DNA of 64,000 nt from Paracoccus aminophilus JCM 7686 (GCF_000444995.1 NC_022049.1:186001-250000); one strand, 5' to 3'; shown: positions 1 through 10,744, numbered from the stretch's first letter. Made by a program: numbers and translations. The notes: a model not told the origin generated them from the sequence alone.

Positions 1-1
1 C

Positions 2-1393
<1,392 letters not shown>

Positions 1394-1411
1394 AGACCAC
1401 AGGAGCCTTGA

Positions 1412-3034
1412 ATGACGATCAAAATGACGCGGCGCCAGCTTGGCGCCGGGGGTTTCGCGCTGGCACTGCTGGCAAGCTATGGCCTGCCCTTGGCCGCCGA
1501 ACCCAAAGCGGGCGGCACGCTGACCTTCGGGCTGGAGAATGAGCCTCAGACGCTGAACCCGCATATCCACAACCTCGCCAAGACGAAAATGCTGATCCGC
1601 AACGTCTACGAGCCGCTGCTCTCGCGCACGGCGGAAGGCGACTATCTGCCCTGGCTCGCGACCGGCTATGAGATCAGCGCCGACGGCAAGACCTATCGCT
1701 TCACTCTGCGCAAGGGCGTGACCTTCAGCGATGGCACGCCGCTTGATGCCGAGGTCGTCGCGCTGAATTTCCGCCGCTTTGGTGACGCCGATTACACCGC
1801 CGCGCTCAGCACCGGCCCGATTGCCTATCTGAAAGAGGCCCGCGCCGCCGCCCCCGATGTGGTCGAGCTGGAACTGACCGAGCCCTATGCGGCCTTCCTT
1901 TCCTTCGCCGCCGCGCTCGAGCTGATCTCGGCGCCCTCCTTCGACGCCGAGGAGCTGAAAGCGGGCGGAAAAGCGGTTGCAGGGACCGGGCCGTTTCTTC
2001 TGGAAAACTACGTCAAAGGGCAGGAAATCAGCTATACGCGCCGCCCCGATTACAACTGGGCGCCCGAAAACGCCGCCCATCAGGGCCCGGCGCATCTCGA
2101 GCGCGTGGTCTACCGCTTCCTGCCCGAATCCTCGGTCCGGGTCGGCGCGCTGCAATCGGGGCAGGTCGATGCGATCGAGGGGATTTCCGGCAATGACGCG
2201 GAGCTTTTCGACGGTCAGCCGGGGTTCCTTTACCTCTCGGCGCTGAACGGCGGCACGCCCTATACGCTCTTCTTCAACGTCGCCCATCAGGACACCGCCG
2301 ATCTCGGTCTGCGTCAGGCCTTGGTCGCGGCGATTGATCTCGATGCGGTGCTGGCCTCGGTCTATCGCGGGCGGCGCACGCGGGCCTGGGGGATCGCGAG
2401 CCCGGTCGACCGGCTGGTTTACGACGCCTCGATCGAGGGGACATATGGCAATGATCCCGAGAAGGCGGGCAAGCTGCTCGATGCGGCGGGGTGGAGCGCG
2501 CGTGACGCCGAGGGCTACCGCATCAAGGACGGGCGGCGGCTGGTGCTGGAGCTGATCCAGAACCAGACCACGCTGCGCGATCAGCGCGACGTGCTGATTC
2601 AGGCGCTGCAAGCGCAGTTGCGCCAGAAGGCCGGGGTCGAGCTGCAGATCCGCTCGCTTGATGCGGGGAGTTACGCGAATATCCGTAAAACGAACGAATA
2701 CAATGCCTTGGCGAATTCGAACATCTCGGCCGAGGGTTACGGTTTCGACATCCATTACCTGCCCTACGACAAGGGCGGGCGCAACAATGCCTCGAATTCC
2801 GACGATGCCGAGATCATCGCTTTGCTGGCCGAGGCGCGCGGCGAAAGCGATGCGAAAAAGCGCTTCGAGATCTATGCGAAGCTGCAACACCGCGCCCTGA
2901 TCGAGCAGAGCTACAACCTGCCGCTCTATATCTCGGAGGACCAGATCGGCGCGGGCGATCATGTGCAGGGGCTGGGCTTTCGGCCCTATCACCAGCTGAT
3001 CGAGAGCGCCTATGACACTTGGCTCGACCGCTAA
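1412..3034 (+). CDS. ABC transporter substrate-binding protein, family 5 (SBP_bac_5)
   Basis: Periplasmic binding protein of 540 residues, usual for the dipeptide/oligopeptide/opine class. The N-terminus has a twin-arginine-like TRRQLG and a hydrophobic stretch ending near LAAEPK, so Tat export is possible. The start is supported by AGGAG at 1401-1405. Family hallmarks include GGTLTFGLENEPQTLNPH at the mature N-terminus and the FTLRKGVTFSDGTPLDA block. It is clearly paralogous to the binding protein at 10816-12432 (shared LRN.YE.LL.RTA, GISGNDA and TRAWGI segments). It is probably the binding protein of the upstream double ATPase. A rho-independent terminator follows at once, so this gene ends the forward operon. 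Confidence 0.93.
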   Translation: MTIKMTRRQLGAGGFALALLASYGLPLAAEPKAGGTLTFGLENEPQTLNPHIHNLAKTKMLIRNVYEPLLSRTAEGDYLPWLATGYEISADGKTYRFTLRKGVTFSDGTPLDAEVVALNFRRFGDADYTAALSTGPIAYLKEARAAAPDVVELELTEPYAAFLSFAAALELISAPSFDAEELKAGGKAVAGTGPFLLENYVKGQEISYTRRPDYNWAPENAAHQGPAHLERVVYRFLPESSVRVGALQSGQVDAIEGISGNDAELFDGQPGFLYLSALNGGTPYTLFFNVAHQDTADLGLRQALVAAIDLDAVLASVYRGRRTRAWGIASPVDRLVYDASIEGTYGNDPEKAGKLLDAAGWSARDAEGYRIKDGRRLVLELIQNQTTLRDQRDVLIQALQAQLRQKAGVELQIRSLDAGSYANIRKTNEYNALANSNISAEGYGFDIHYLPYDKGGRNNASNSDDAEIIALLAEARGESDAKKRFEIYAKLQHRALIEQSYNLPLYISEDQIGAGDHVQGLGFRPYHQLIESAYDTWLDR

Positions 3035-3054
3035 GAGGGTCGGCAAAACCAGAA

Positions 3055-3081
3055 GGGCCCGGTCGAATCCGGGCCCTTTTT
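3055..3081 (+). terminator. Rho-independent terminator after the ABC operon
   Basis: Perfect 8-bp stem GGGCCCGG/CCGGGCCC with loop TCGAAT, followed by TTTTT. It lies 21 bp after the binding-protein stop codon and before the convergent LLM gene that ends at 3095. The upstream A-run is short, so it should act mainly on forward transcripts. Confidence 0.9.
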
Positions 3082-3094
3082 CGTGTCGCGGGGG

Positions 3095-4375
3095 TCAGGC
3101 GACCAAAGGCAGCGGGTCGCGCAGGCCCAGATTGCCGCGCAGCGTCGGCTCGGCGTAATCGCGGCGGAAGACGCCCCAATCCTGCAGGATCGGGATGACC
3201 TGATCGACGAAATCGTCAAAGCCGCCCGGCGTGTAATGGGGCGCGAAAACGAAGCCGTCGCTGGCGTCTTTCTGGACGTAATCATTGATCTCGCGCGCGA
3301 CGCTTTCCGGCGTGCCGACGAAATGCTGGCGGGCGGTCACGCGAATGACCAGCTCGCGGATCGAGAGCCCCTCGGCCTCGGCCAAGGCGCGCCATTGCCG
3401 CACGGTCTCGCGTGCATCGTCATGCTGGCGCGTGCGGCCCTGCGAGAGCTTGTCGCCCTCGAAATCAGGCTCGATCTCGGGCAGCGGGCCTTCGGCGTCA
3501 TAGGCGGACAGATCGCGGTTCCAGGTCTGTTCGAGCAGCGCAATCGCCGCGCGCGGGCTGACCTGGGCAAGCCGGATCTGGCGCAGATTATAGCGCGCCT
3601 CGTCCTCGGTGCCGCCCAGAATGACATTGGCGCCGGGAAGGATTTTCAGCGCGCCCGCCTCGCGGCCGTTTTTCAAAACGCGGGCCTTCACATCGCGGTA
3701 AAAGGCCTGCCCCTCGGCCAGAGTGCCGTGGCGCGAATAGATCACATCGGCATGGCTCGCGGCGAAATCGCGGCCCGCATCGGAATCGCCTGCCTGCGCG
3801 ATGACCGGACGGTAATCATGGTCTTTGGGCAGGCCGAAATGGCCGCGACCATAGGGGCCGAGATCGTAATCCTGCCCCGGACTGGCCCAAAGCTCCCTAG
3901 CTGCCTCGACAAAGCCGCGCGCGCGATCGTAGCGATCAGCATAGGGCAAAAACCCGCCGCGCCGGAAATTCGCGCCGGTGAAATCATTGGGCGAGGTGAC
4001 GACGTTCCAGCCGACGCGCCCGCCGGACAGATAGTCGAAGCTCGCCAGTTCACGCGCCAGAATGGCGGGCTCGTTGAAGGTGCTTGAGAGCGTGTTGATA
4101 AAGCCCAGACCCTCGGTCACCCCCGCGAGCGCGGCCAAGATCGCCAGCGTATTCGGCCGCCCCGCGACATCATTTTCATAGATCCGGCCCTTCTGCTCGC
4201 GCAGGCGCAGGCCCTCGGCCAGAAACATGAAGTCGAACTTGCCGCGTTCAAGCGTCTTGGCGAAATGCAGAAAGCTCTCGATCGCGATCTGGCTGCCCGC
4301 CTGCGGATGGCTCCAGACGGTGAAATTGTTCACGCCCGGAAATTGGGCGCCGAGAATGACCTGTTTCTTGCTCAT
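3095..4375 (-). CDS. LLM-class flavin monooxygenase (NtaA/SnaA/DszA family), copy 1
   Basis: 426 residues, the usual size of FMNH2-dependent two-component monooxygenases such as nitrilotriacetate monooxygenase A, SnaA and DszA. Characteristic blocks are present: FDFMFLAEGL near the N-terminus, LSSTFNEPAILARELASFDYLSGGR in two adjoining conserved stretches, GWNVVTSP, and the C-terminal TLRGNLGL. Reduced flavin must come from a reductase, and none is encoded in the window. A strong ribosome site (AAGGAG) precedes the ATG. It is the last gene of the reverse operon, 12 bp after copy 2. The substrate is unknown; C-S or C-N oxidative cleavage is typical of the family. Confidence 0.92.
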   Translation of the reverse strand: MSKKQVILGAQFPGVNNFTVWSHPQAGSQIAIESFLHFAKTLERGKFDFMFLAEGLRLREQKGRIYENDVAGRPNTLAILAALAGVTEGLGFINTLSSTFNEPAILARELASFDYLSGGRVGWNVVTSPNDFTGANFRRGGFLPYADRYDRARGFVEAARELWASPGQDYDLGPYGRGHFGLPKDHDYRPVIAQAGDSDAGRDFAASHADVIYSRHGTLAEGQAFYRDVKARVLKNGREAGALKILPGANVILGGTEDEARYNLRQIRLAQVSPRAAIALLEQTWNRDLSAYDAEGPLPEIEPDFEGDKLSQGRTRQHDDARETVRQWRALAEAEGLSIRELVIRVTARQHFVGTPESVAREINDYVQKDASDGFVFAPHYTPGGFDDFVDQVIPILQDWGVFRRDYAEPTLRGNLGLRDPLPLVA

Positions 4376-4387
4376 CTTGCGGCTCCT

Positions 4388-5386
4388 TCAAGCAACCAGA
4401 GGGGAGGCGTAGCGGTTCGGGGCAGGCGCAAAGCCAAGGCGGCTACGCAAATCGCCAGAGCGTGGCGCGGCGATCAGACCGGCCTCGCGCAAAGCGGGCA
4501 GCTCGGCCAGCAACGGCGTCAGATCGCGGGCGGGGTCGGCGGGCGAGAGCCGCCAACCTTTGAGCCCCGCGTGATGCAGCTCGCGCAGATGGGCGGTCAA
4601 CTGCCCCGGCGCGCCCTGCCATTGGCCGGGGCGGCTCGCAGCCTCGCCGCCATAAGCCACGGTGAGATCGCCCCAGATCACGCCCTCGGCGGGTGCATTC
4701 AGCCCCGAGGGCAGGAACAAGAGATCCGCCCCGACCGCGGCTGCCGGATCATCCGCGCCGCGCGCGGCCAGCGCGACCAAAGGCTGGCCCTGCGGCGGGC
4801 GCGGCGTGATCGAGGGGCCCGCAATCGAGAAATGCTTGCCCGCGAAATGGATGTGATGCAGCCGGTCGGCGTCGAGATAGCGATGCTCGGGGACATTGCG
4901 GATGACGGCATCGTCTTGCCAACTGTCCCACAGCGCGCGGATCGCGGTGAGGCTGTCGGCGAGATCGTCGCGCAGATCGTCGCCCTCGGGCGTCGGGTAG
5001 TGCTGGGACTGGCCGATGGCGGCCAGCGCCTCGGTGGCGAGATCGGAGTCCGCCGCTTGCAGCAGCAACCCGGCGCGGCCCTTGGTGATGAAATCGAGCG
5101 TCGCAATCGCGGTCGAAATATGGAAGGGCTCGTGAAAATTCGCGAAACTCCCGGGCAGGATGCCAAGGTTGCGCGTCTGCGCGCCCAGCCAATTGGCGAG
5201 CAAGATCGCATCCGGGCCCTGCAGGCCGGGGGCGGCGAAGGCATCCGCAATCGTCACAAACTCCGCCGCCTCATCCAGCCGCGCAATCAATTTGCGCCAG
5301 TCGGCGGGGGTCAGCGGCTGGCCAGACGCGGTCTGATCTGTCGTCAGGCCAATGGCGAGCGGAACCGGGGCATGGGTCTGGGTCAT
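4388..5386 (-). CDS. Divergent, short LLM-class flavin oxidoreductase, copy 2
   Basis: 332 residues and clearly the outlier of the six LLM proteins. It keeps recognisable pieces (GILPGSFANFHEPFHISTAIATLDFITKGRAG split over the conserved substrate/flavin region, and LLLQAADSD where relatives have WNLVTS). It is about 100 residues shorter than copies 1, 3 and 4, and the central region is reduced. The ATG at 5386 was chosen over an in-frame GTG two codons upstream because AGAGG then sits about 5 bp away. It could be a partner subunit or a degenerate monooxygenase, and catalytic competence is doubtful. Confidence 0.8.
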   Translation of the reverse strand: MTQTHAPVPLAIGLTTDQTASGQPLTPADWRKLIARLDEAAEFVTIADAFAAPGLQGPDAILLANWLGAQTRNLGILPGSFANFHEPFHISTAIATLDFITKGRAGLLLQAADSDLATEALAAIGQSQHYPTPEGDDLRDDLADSLTAIRALWDSWQDDAVIRNVPEHRYLDADRLHHIHFAGKHFSIAGPSITPRPPQGQPLVALAARGADDPAAAVGADLLFLPSGLNAPAEGVIWGDLTVAYGGEAASRPGQWQGAPGQLTAHLRELHHAGLKGWRLSPADPARDLTPLLAELPALREAGLIAAPRSGDLRSRLGFAPAPNRYASPLVA

Positions 5387-5399
5387 GGGCACCTCTGGG

Positions 5400-6728
5400 T
5401 CAGGAAAGCGCCGCGAGGCCCAGATGGCCGCGCAGCGTCGTGGTGTCGTAGCCGTCGCGGAAGAGCCCGCGCCGACGCAATTCGGGGACGACCAGCGTGG
5501 TGAAATCGCGCAGGCCCTCGGGCATCAGCGGCGGCATGATGTTGAACCCATCCGCGCCGCGCCCCTCGAAACGCTCCTGGATCGCATCGGCGATGTCTTC
5601 GGGCGTGCCGACCACCTGCCAATGGCCGCGCGCGCCCGCGACTTTCAGGTAAAGCTCGCGCAGGCTCAGCCCCTCGCGGCGCGCCTTGTCGAACAACAGC
5701 TGGACCCGGCTTTGGCTGCCATTTCCGGCAAAGGGCAGATCGGGCGGCGGGCCGTCGGGATCGGCCTTGGCCAAAGCCTCGCGCATCCAGCCGCCGGTCA
5801 GAAGATCGAGCCCGATCGCCGGATGGATCAGCTCTTGCAGGGTCGCGAGCTTTTCCTGCGCCGCGTCGCGCGAGGGCGCGACCACGGGAAAAAGCCCCGG
5901 CAGGATGCGGATCGAACCCGGCGCGCGGCCGAAGGCTTCGGCGCGGGCGTTCATATCGGCGTAAAAGGCCTGCGCTTCTTCGAGCGTTTGCTGGGCGGTG
6001 AAGACCAGATCGGCGGTGCGTGCGGCCAGAGCGCGCCCGGCCTCCGACGCGCCCGCCTGCACCGTCACCGGGCGTCCCTGCGGCGGGCGCGGGACGTTGA
6101 GCGGGCCCTGCACCTTGAAGAATTCGCCCGCGTGATCGGTCACATGGCGCTTTGCCGGGTCGAAAAAGCGGCCGTCTTCCTTGTCGTAAAGGAAGGCATC
6201 GGCGTCCCAACTGTCCCAGAGCTTATGGACGACATCGACGAATTCCTCGGCCCGGGCATAGCGGTCGGCATGGAGGAAATGCGCCTCGCGGTTGAAGTTG
6301 CGCGCCTCGTGATCCGAGGCTGAGGTGACCAGATTCCAGCCCGCGCGCCCGCCGCTCAGATGATCGAGCGAGGCGATCTTGCGCGCGACATGGAAGGGCT
6401 CGTTGAAGCTGCTCGATTGGGTGAAGACCAGACCGATGCGCTCGGTGACCGCAGCCAGTGCCGAGATCAGCGTCACCGGCTCGAATTGCGCGACATAGCT
6501 ATGCGCGGTGCGCGAAAGCACCTCGGGATCGTCGCTGCGCGCGCCCGCGCCATCGGCGATGAAGATCAGGTCAAAGGCCGCCGCCTCGGCCTCGCGGGCC
6601 AAGTCGCGATACCAGCCGAAATCCACCCCCGCCCCGGCATTCGCGGCAGGGTGACGCCAAGCCGCGATATGGTGCCCTGCCGGAAACAGGAAGAGGCCGA
6701 GGCTCAGGCGGTCCGGGCGGCGTGCCAT
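5400..6728 (-). CDS. LLM-class flavin monooxygenase (NtaA/SnaA/DszA family), copy 3
   Basis: 442 residues, full family length. It has FDLIFIADGAG, the FTQSSSFNEPFHVARKIASL block, LSGGRAGWNLVTS, a central VQAGASEAGRALAA segment and the C-terminal TLRGHLGL. Predicted cytosolic FMNH2-dependent oxygenase. Its first 25 bp overlap the 3' end of copy 4, which suggests coupled translation inside one transcript. Copies 1, 3 and 4 are close enough to have arisen by tandem duplication, yet differ enough that they probably have different substrates or act in sequence. Confidence 0.92.
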   Translation of the reverse strand: MARRPDRLSLGLFLFPAGHHIAAWRHPAANAGAGVDFGWYRDLAREAEAAAFDLIFIADGAGARSDDPEVLSRTAHSYVAQFEPVTLISALAAVTERIGLVFTQSSSFNEPFHVARKIASLDHLSGGRAGWNLVTSASDHEARNFNREAHFLHADRYARAEEFVDVVHKLWDSWDADAFLYDKEDGRFFDPAKRHVTDHAGEFFKVQGPLNVPRPPQGRPVTVQAGASEAGRALAARTADLVFTAQQTLEEAQAFYADMNARAEAFGRAPGSIRILPGLFPVVAPSRDAAQEKLATLQELIHPAIGLDLLTGGWMREALAKADPDGPPPDLPFAGNGSQSRVQLLFDKARREGLSLRELYLKVAGARGHWQVVGTPEDIADAIQERFEGRGADGFNIMPPLMPEGLRDFTTLVVPELRRRGLFRDGYDTTTLRGHLGLAALS

Positions 6729-8026
6729 GTCTGAGCGTCCTGAAGGGCCGGAAGGCCAAGATTGGCGCGGAAACCGCCCTCGATATAGTCATCGTCCAAG
6801 AGGTTGCGCTTGCGCAGTTCCGGGATCAGACCATTGACCAGCAGATCCTCTTGATCGGGATTGCCAAGGCCGTGCAGCGTCAGAACATTGACGACGCCCG
6901 CGTTGAAGCGTTCCTCGACCTTGGCCGCAATCTGTTCGGGCGTGCCCGCGACATGCCAATGGCCGGTGTCCTCGGCGCGCTGGATGAGCTCGCGCAAGGT
7001 CAGCCCCTGTTTGGCGAAACCGAGGAAAATTTCGACGCGACCGCGCCGACGGTTGACCTCGTCAAGCTCGGGCAAAAGGCTCGCGGGCAGGGGCCGATCG
7101 AGCGGCAGACCCTGCAGATCGACGCCGCCGCCCAGCATATCGGCCAGACGCAAACGGCCTCGGTCATAGTCGAGCCGTTCGGCACGCTCGCGCAGGCGGC
7201 GCGCGGTATCAGCCTCGCTCTCGCCAATGACGGAATGGAGCGAGTTCATGATGAAGGGCGCGCCCTCGACCCGACCGGCCGCGCGGGCCAGACTGCGCAG
7301 GCGGGTGACAAAGGCAATCGCCTGTTCGAGCGTCGGCTGCGAGGTATAGACGACCTCGGCCAGCTCCGCGCCAAGGCGAATCCCGGCCTCGGACTGGCCC
7401 GCCTGCCATTGCACGGGGCGGCCCTGCGGCAAAGGCGCGATGTTCAAAGGCCCGGCGACGTTGAAATATTTCCCTTTGTAATCAATCCGCCCGAGCTTCT
7501 TCGGATCGACCACGACCGAGCCCGAAGCCGTGCGGCGCGCGACCGAGCCCGGGTTCGCGTCATAAAGCGCGTTCAGGATCTCGATGAATTCGCGGGCACG
7601 TTCATACCGCGCCTCGGGGCTCGGGAGATCGGTGCCGAAATTCTCCTCGCCGACCGAAGAGGTCACCGCATTCCAAGCCGCGCGCCCGCCCGAGACGTGG
7701 TCAAGCGTGCCGACCAGACGCGCGATGTTGAACGGATCGTAAAAGGTCGTCGAAAGCGTCGCGACCAGCCCGATATGCTGCGTGTGCTGGCTCAGCGCGG
7801 CCAGCGTGATGAGCGGATCTTGGACCCCCGTGCTGCCCGCCAGCCCCTCGGGATCGGCCTGCAACAGATCGGCGGTGAAAAAGCCCGTGATCTTGAGCGC
7901 CTCGGCCTTGCGTGCGAGCTCGATGGCGCGGTCGATGCCGGTCCGGGGCGAGGGATCGGCCTCGGCATGGGTGAAACTGGGGGCGCCGAAAAGCGTCTTG
8001 AGCCGGTGCGGGCGTGTCAGGGTCAC
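6704..8026 (-). CDS. LLM-class flavin monooxygenase (NtaA/SnaA/DszA family), copy 4
   Basis: 440 residues from a GTG at 8026, chosen because AAGGAG lies 9 bp upstream and the longer frame would run into copy 5. Family blocks: ITGFFTADLLQ, ATLSTTFYDPFNIARLVGTL, VSGGRAAWNAVTS, WQAGQSEAGI and C-terminal GFRANLGL. It overlaps copy 3 by 25 bp at its end and starts 19 bp after copy 5. Predicted FMNH2-dependent monooxygenase of a C-S or C-N substrate; no closer identification is possible from the sequence. Confidence 0.91.
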   Translation of the reverse strand: MTLTRPHRLKTLFGAPSFTHAEADPSPRTGIDRAIELARKAEALKITGFFTADLLQADPEGLAGSTGVQDPLITLAALSQHTQHIGLVATLSTTFYDPFNIARLVGTLDHVSGGRAAWNAVTSSVGEENFGTDLPSPEARYERAREFIEILNALYDANPGSVARRTASGSVVVDPKKLGRIDYKGKYFNVAGPLNIAPLPQGRPVQWQAGQSEAGIRLGAELAEVVYTSQPTLEQAIAFVTRLRSLARAAGRVEGAPFIMNSLHSVIGESEADTARRLRERAERLDYDRGRLRLADMLGGGVDLQGLPLDRPLPASLLPELDEVNRRRGRVEIFLGFAKQGLTLRELIQRAEDTGHWHVAGTPEQIAAKVEERFNAGVVNVLTLHGLGNPDQEDLLVNGLIPELRKRNLLDDDYIEGGFRANLGLPALQDAQTWHAARTA

Positions 8027-8045
8027 GGGGTCTTCTCCTTTGAAA

Positions 8046-9062
8046 TCAAACCGTTTCGACGGAAGGGGCGGGCGCTTGGGCGGCATGGGCCTCGCCCAGC
8101 CGGATCACGGACTCGCGCCGCGCCTCGGCCGCGCTGACCGGGCAATCGACGATGAATTCCTCGATCCCATAACGACGGTTCAGATCGCCGAGATGGGCGT
8201 GGATGTCCTCGGCGGTGCCGAAAATCGCCTGCGGGGTCAGCTCCTCGATCTGGTAATCGCGCGCGCCAAGGGCGGCGGCCTGTTTCTTCGCCGCCTCGCG
8301 CGAGCCGAAGTTGAGCCGCTGGCGGCCCGGCACGATCAACCGGTAGCGCATCAGGTCGCCCGCAAGCGCGCGCGCCTTGGCCGCATCAGCGGCGGCAACG
8401 GCGGTCAAGGCAAGGATCGGCGCGCGCCCGCTCGCCTCGCGATAGCTGCGGGTGACGGCGGCAAAGCGCGCCTCGCCGCCGTCGATGTGGGCGGCATAGA
8501 CCAGCCGCCAGCCGTGGCGCGCGGCCAAAAGCGCGCTTTCCTCGCTCGCGCCCAGAAGATAGCGCTCGGGCGGTGTGGTCGGGATCGGACGGGCGAGCAG
8601 GCTGTCGTCCTCGCTCTCGCCCCGGTCCTGCAAATAGCGGCTGAGATCGGCGAGTTTCGCCGGGAAATCAGGCAGATCGGCCTCGTCGAGGTTCTGGCGA
8701 AGCGCGCGGCTGGCCTCGGCCCCGCCACCGGCGGCTTTGCCAACGCCCAGATCGACCCGACCCGGCGCGAGGGCGGCCAGAAGGCGGAAGACCTCGGCGA
8801 CCTTATAGGGGCTGTAATGGTTCAGCATGACCCCGCCCGAGCCGATGCGGATGCGGCTCGTCTGGGCCAGAAGATAGGCCACCAGCACCTCGGGCGCGGG
8901 GCCGGAAACGGTCGGGCTGTTGTGGTGCTCGGCCACCCAAAAGCGGCTATAGCCCAGCTTTTCGGCGGTTTTGGCCAGCGAGACGGTGCGCGCCAGCGCG
9001 GCCTCGGGCGCCTCGGCGCCGTCGAGCGGGGATTTATCGAGAAGTCCGATACGGTAGCTCAT
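8046..9062 (-). CDS. LLM-class oxidoreductase, MsnO8-like, copy 5
   Basis: 338 residues, the shorter branch of the luciferase-like family. Motifs: LGYSRFWVAEHHN, IRIGSGGVMLNHYSPYKVAE in the conserved flavin-site region, and LAPGRVDLGVGKAAGGG. Proteins of this type are usually single-domain LLM oxidoreductases of unknown substrate, some using F420 or FMN. The gene lies between copies 4 and 6 with short gaps and belongs to the same operon. Its presence beside the NtaA-type copies makes the cluster chemically diverse rather than simply amplified. Confidence 0.9.
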   Translation of the reverse strand: MSYRIGLLDKSPLDGAEAPEAALARTVSLAKTAEKLGYSRFWVAEHHNSPTVSGPAPEVLVAYLLAQTSRIRIGSGGVMLNHYSPYKVAEVFRLLAALAPGRVDLGVGKAAGGGAEASRALRQNLDEADLPDFPAKLADLSRYLQDRGESEDDSLLARPIPTTPPERYLLGASEESALLAARHGWRLVYAAHIDGGEARFAAVTRSYREASGRAPILALTAVAAADAAKARALAGDLMRYRLIVPGRQRLNFGSREAAKKQAAALGARDYQIEELTPQAIFGTAEDIHAHLGDLNRRYGIEEFIVDCPVSAAEARRESVIRLGEAHAAQAPAPSVETV

Positions 9063-9071
9063 GTCACAGCC

Positions 9072-10115
9072 TCAATTCGCGGCTAGGGCCGGGGTGGCGA
9101 GAAGATGGCGCAGCGCCAAAGCGTCCTTGAGGATCTGGCGGTAATCCTCGGGCGGGAAGGCATAGGGCAGCTCGAGACGCAGCTCGCTGACCTCGGCCAA
9201 AGCGGCATCCTCGCGCAGCCGCGCCGCGATCACCTCGACCGGGCCGACGAGATCGGGCAGGTAGAGCGTGCGTCGGGCGTTCTGCGCGGGTTGGTGGGTG
9301 CGCGCATCGCGGGCGGCGGCGAACTCGCGGTAGCGCGCGGCGGTTTCGGGCGTGGCGCTGTCGGTCGGCAGGATCACCCGGCCCAAAGCGACGCGCGGCT
9401 TTGCGATCCCCGCGCCCCCCGGCGTGGTCGCGCTTTGCCAGATCGTGCGAAACTGCCGGATCAGCCCGGCCTGCACGGTGCGGAAATCATCGCCGGTCTC
9501 GCCCGAGACGATATTGCCGGTGAGCAGATTGAACCCCGCTTTCGCCGCCCAAGTGACAGAGCCGGTCGAGCCGCCGCCATACCAGAGCCGCTGCAAAAGC
9601 CCCGGCGATTGCGGCTGAAGGCGCGGGATCTGGCTGCCCGCCGCATTTCCCGCGACCGCCTCTTGCGCCAGAATATCGCTCGACAGCGCCTGTTTCAGCC
9701 TCTCGGCCTGCGCATAGCGCGGCCCCGGCGCGGGCGCTGCCAGCAGATCGCCCAGAAGCCCCGCGAACGGCGCGCTGCCGGTGCTGACGCCGACATGAAT
9801 GCGCCCGCCTGAAAGCTGATCGGCCAGCGCCAGATCCTCGGCCAGACGGAAGGGGCTTTCATAATCAAGCTGGATCACCGCGCTGCCAAGCCCGATGCGC
9901 GAGGTCCGTTGCGAGGCCGCCGCGAGAAAGACCGCCGCCGAAGAGACCCCGCTTTCGAGATGGCGCTGGCGCACCCAGGCGCTGTCATAGCCAAGCTCTT
10001 CGGCATAGGCGAAGAGGCGCAGGGTTTCTTCAAGCCCCGCCGCTGGGGATTCCGGGCGGAAGGAGCCGGGGATCAGAAAGGCGAGATGGTTGATCCCGCC
10101 AAGGTGGCGGGTCAT
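9072..10115 (-). CDS. LLM-class flavin-dependent oxidoreductase, copy 6
   Basis: 347 residues, LLM fold: LGYDSAWVRQRH, IGLGSAVIQLDYESPFRLAEDL, LSGGRIHVGVSTG. A strong ribosome site (AAAGGAGA) precedes the ATG, and the start overlaps the GNAT stop codon as ATGA, a classic sign of translational coupling. The pairing acetyltransferase then flavin monooxygenase recalls the snaA/yxe-type routes, in which S-substituted cysteines are N-acetylated before oxygenation. Here that is only an analogy. Confidence 0.9.
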   Translation of the reverse strand: MTRHLGGINHLAFLIPGSFRPESPAAGLEETLRLFAYAEELGYDSAWVRQRHLESGVSSAAVFLAAASQRTSRIGLGSAVIQLDYESPFRLAEDLALADQLSGGRIHVGVSTGSAPFAGLLGDLLAAPAPGPRYAQAERLKQALSSDILAQEAVAGNAAGSQIPRLQPQSPGLLQRLWYGGGSTGSVTWAAKAGFNLLTGNIVSGETGDDFRTVQAGLIRQFRTIWQSATTPGGAGIAKPRVALGRVILPTDSATPETAARYREFAAARDARTHQPAQNARRTLYLPDLVGPVEVIAARLREDAALAEVSELRLELPYAFPPEDYRQILKDALALRHLLATPALAAN

Positions 10116-10744
10116 GCCGATCTCCTTTCCTGATGGCGCGCGAGCCGGGCAAAGATCAGCTCGGCCTGCGCGGCCTTGATCGCGGTCACGACTTCGGCGG
10201 CATCTTCGGGGCTGGCCGAGGGGATGCGGCGCGCGCGCTCGGGCACTTGCCCCGCCGCGCGGCCAATGCGCTTTTCAAAGGGCAGCGAGCCGTAAAGCGA
10301 CAGATCATCCGAAAGCCCGAAAAAGGCGTGATAGCCGTGGCTGAGGTAAAGCTTCTGCGCCTCGGGCTGGCGGTGGCCGGTGGTCAGATAGGCGCGGGTA
10401 TAGCCAAGCTCTGCCGCGCGGTCTTCGAGCGCGGCCATGATCCGGCGCGAGAGGCCCTGACGGCGCAGACCGGGATGGGTCCAGATCCGCTTGATCTCGA
10501 CCGTCTCGTCGTCATGGCTCATGAAAGCGCCACCGGCGATGGTCTCGCCATCCCGTTGCAGGATCAGGAAATCACCGAGCGGCGGGTGAAAGAGCGCGGG
10601 CGGATAGGCCGCGATCTCGGATTCCACGCTGCGCGGCGGGCCGCCGTCCTTGTTGTAACGCTTGCCATATTCCTCGACCAGCCCGGCGAAAACCGGACGG
10701 GCCTCGGGCGAGTCAGAGGGGACGCTCAGAAGAATGTCAGTCAT
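10112..10744 (-). CDS. GNAT-family N-acetyltransferase
   Basis: 210 residues from MTDILLSV; the longer upstream frame is antisense to the binding-protein gene and rejected. The GNAT acetyl-CoA motif appears as IWTHPGLRRQGLSRRIMAAL, followed by YTRAYLTTG and LYLSHGYHAFF. Predicted acetyl transfer from acetyl-CoA to an amine. It sits directly between the binding protein and the LLM genes and overlaps copy 6 by 4 bp, so it is probably part of the pathway, either activating or protecting the imported compound or detoxifying an amino product. No clear Shine-Dalgarno is visible. Confidence 0.85.
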   Translation of the reverse strand: MTDILLSVPSDSPEARPVFAGLVEEYGKRYNKDGGPPRSVESEIAAYPPALFHPPLGDFLILQRDGETIAGGAFMSHDDETVEIKRIWTHPGLRRQGLSRRIMAALEDRAAELGYTRAYLTTGHRQPEAQKLYLSHGYHAFFGLSDDLSLYGSLPFEKRIGRAAGQVPERARRIPSASPEDAAEVVTAIKAAQAELIFARLARHQERRSA

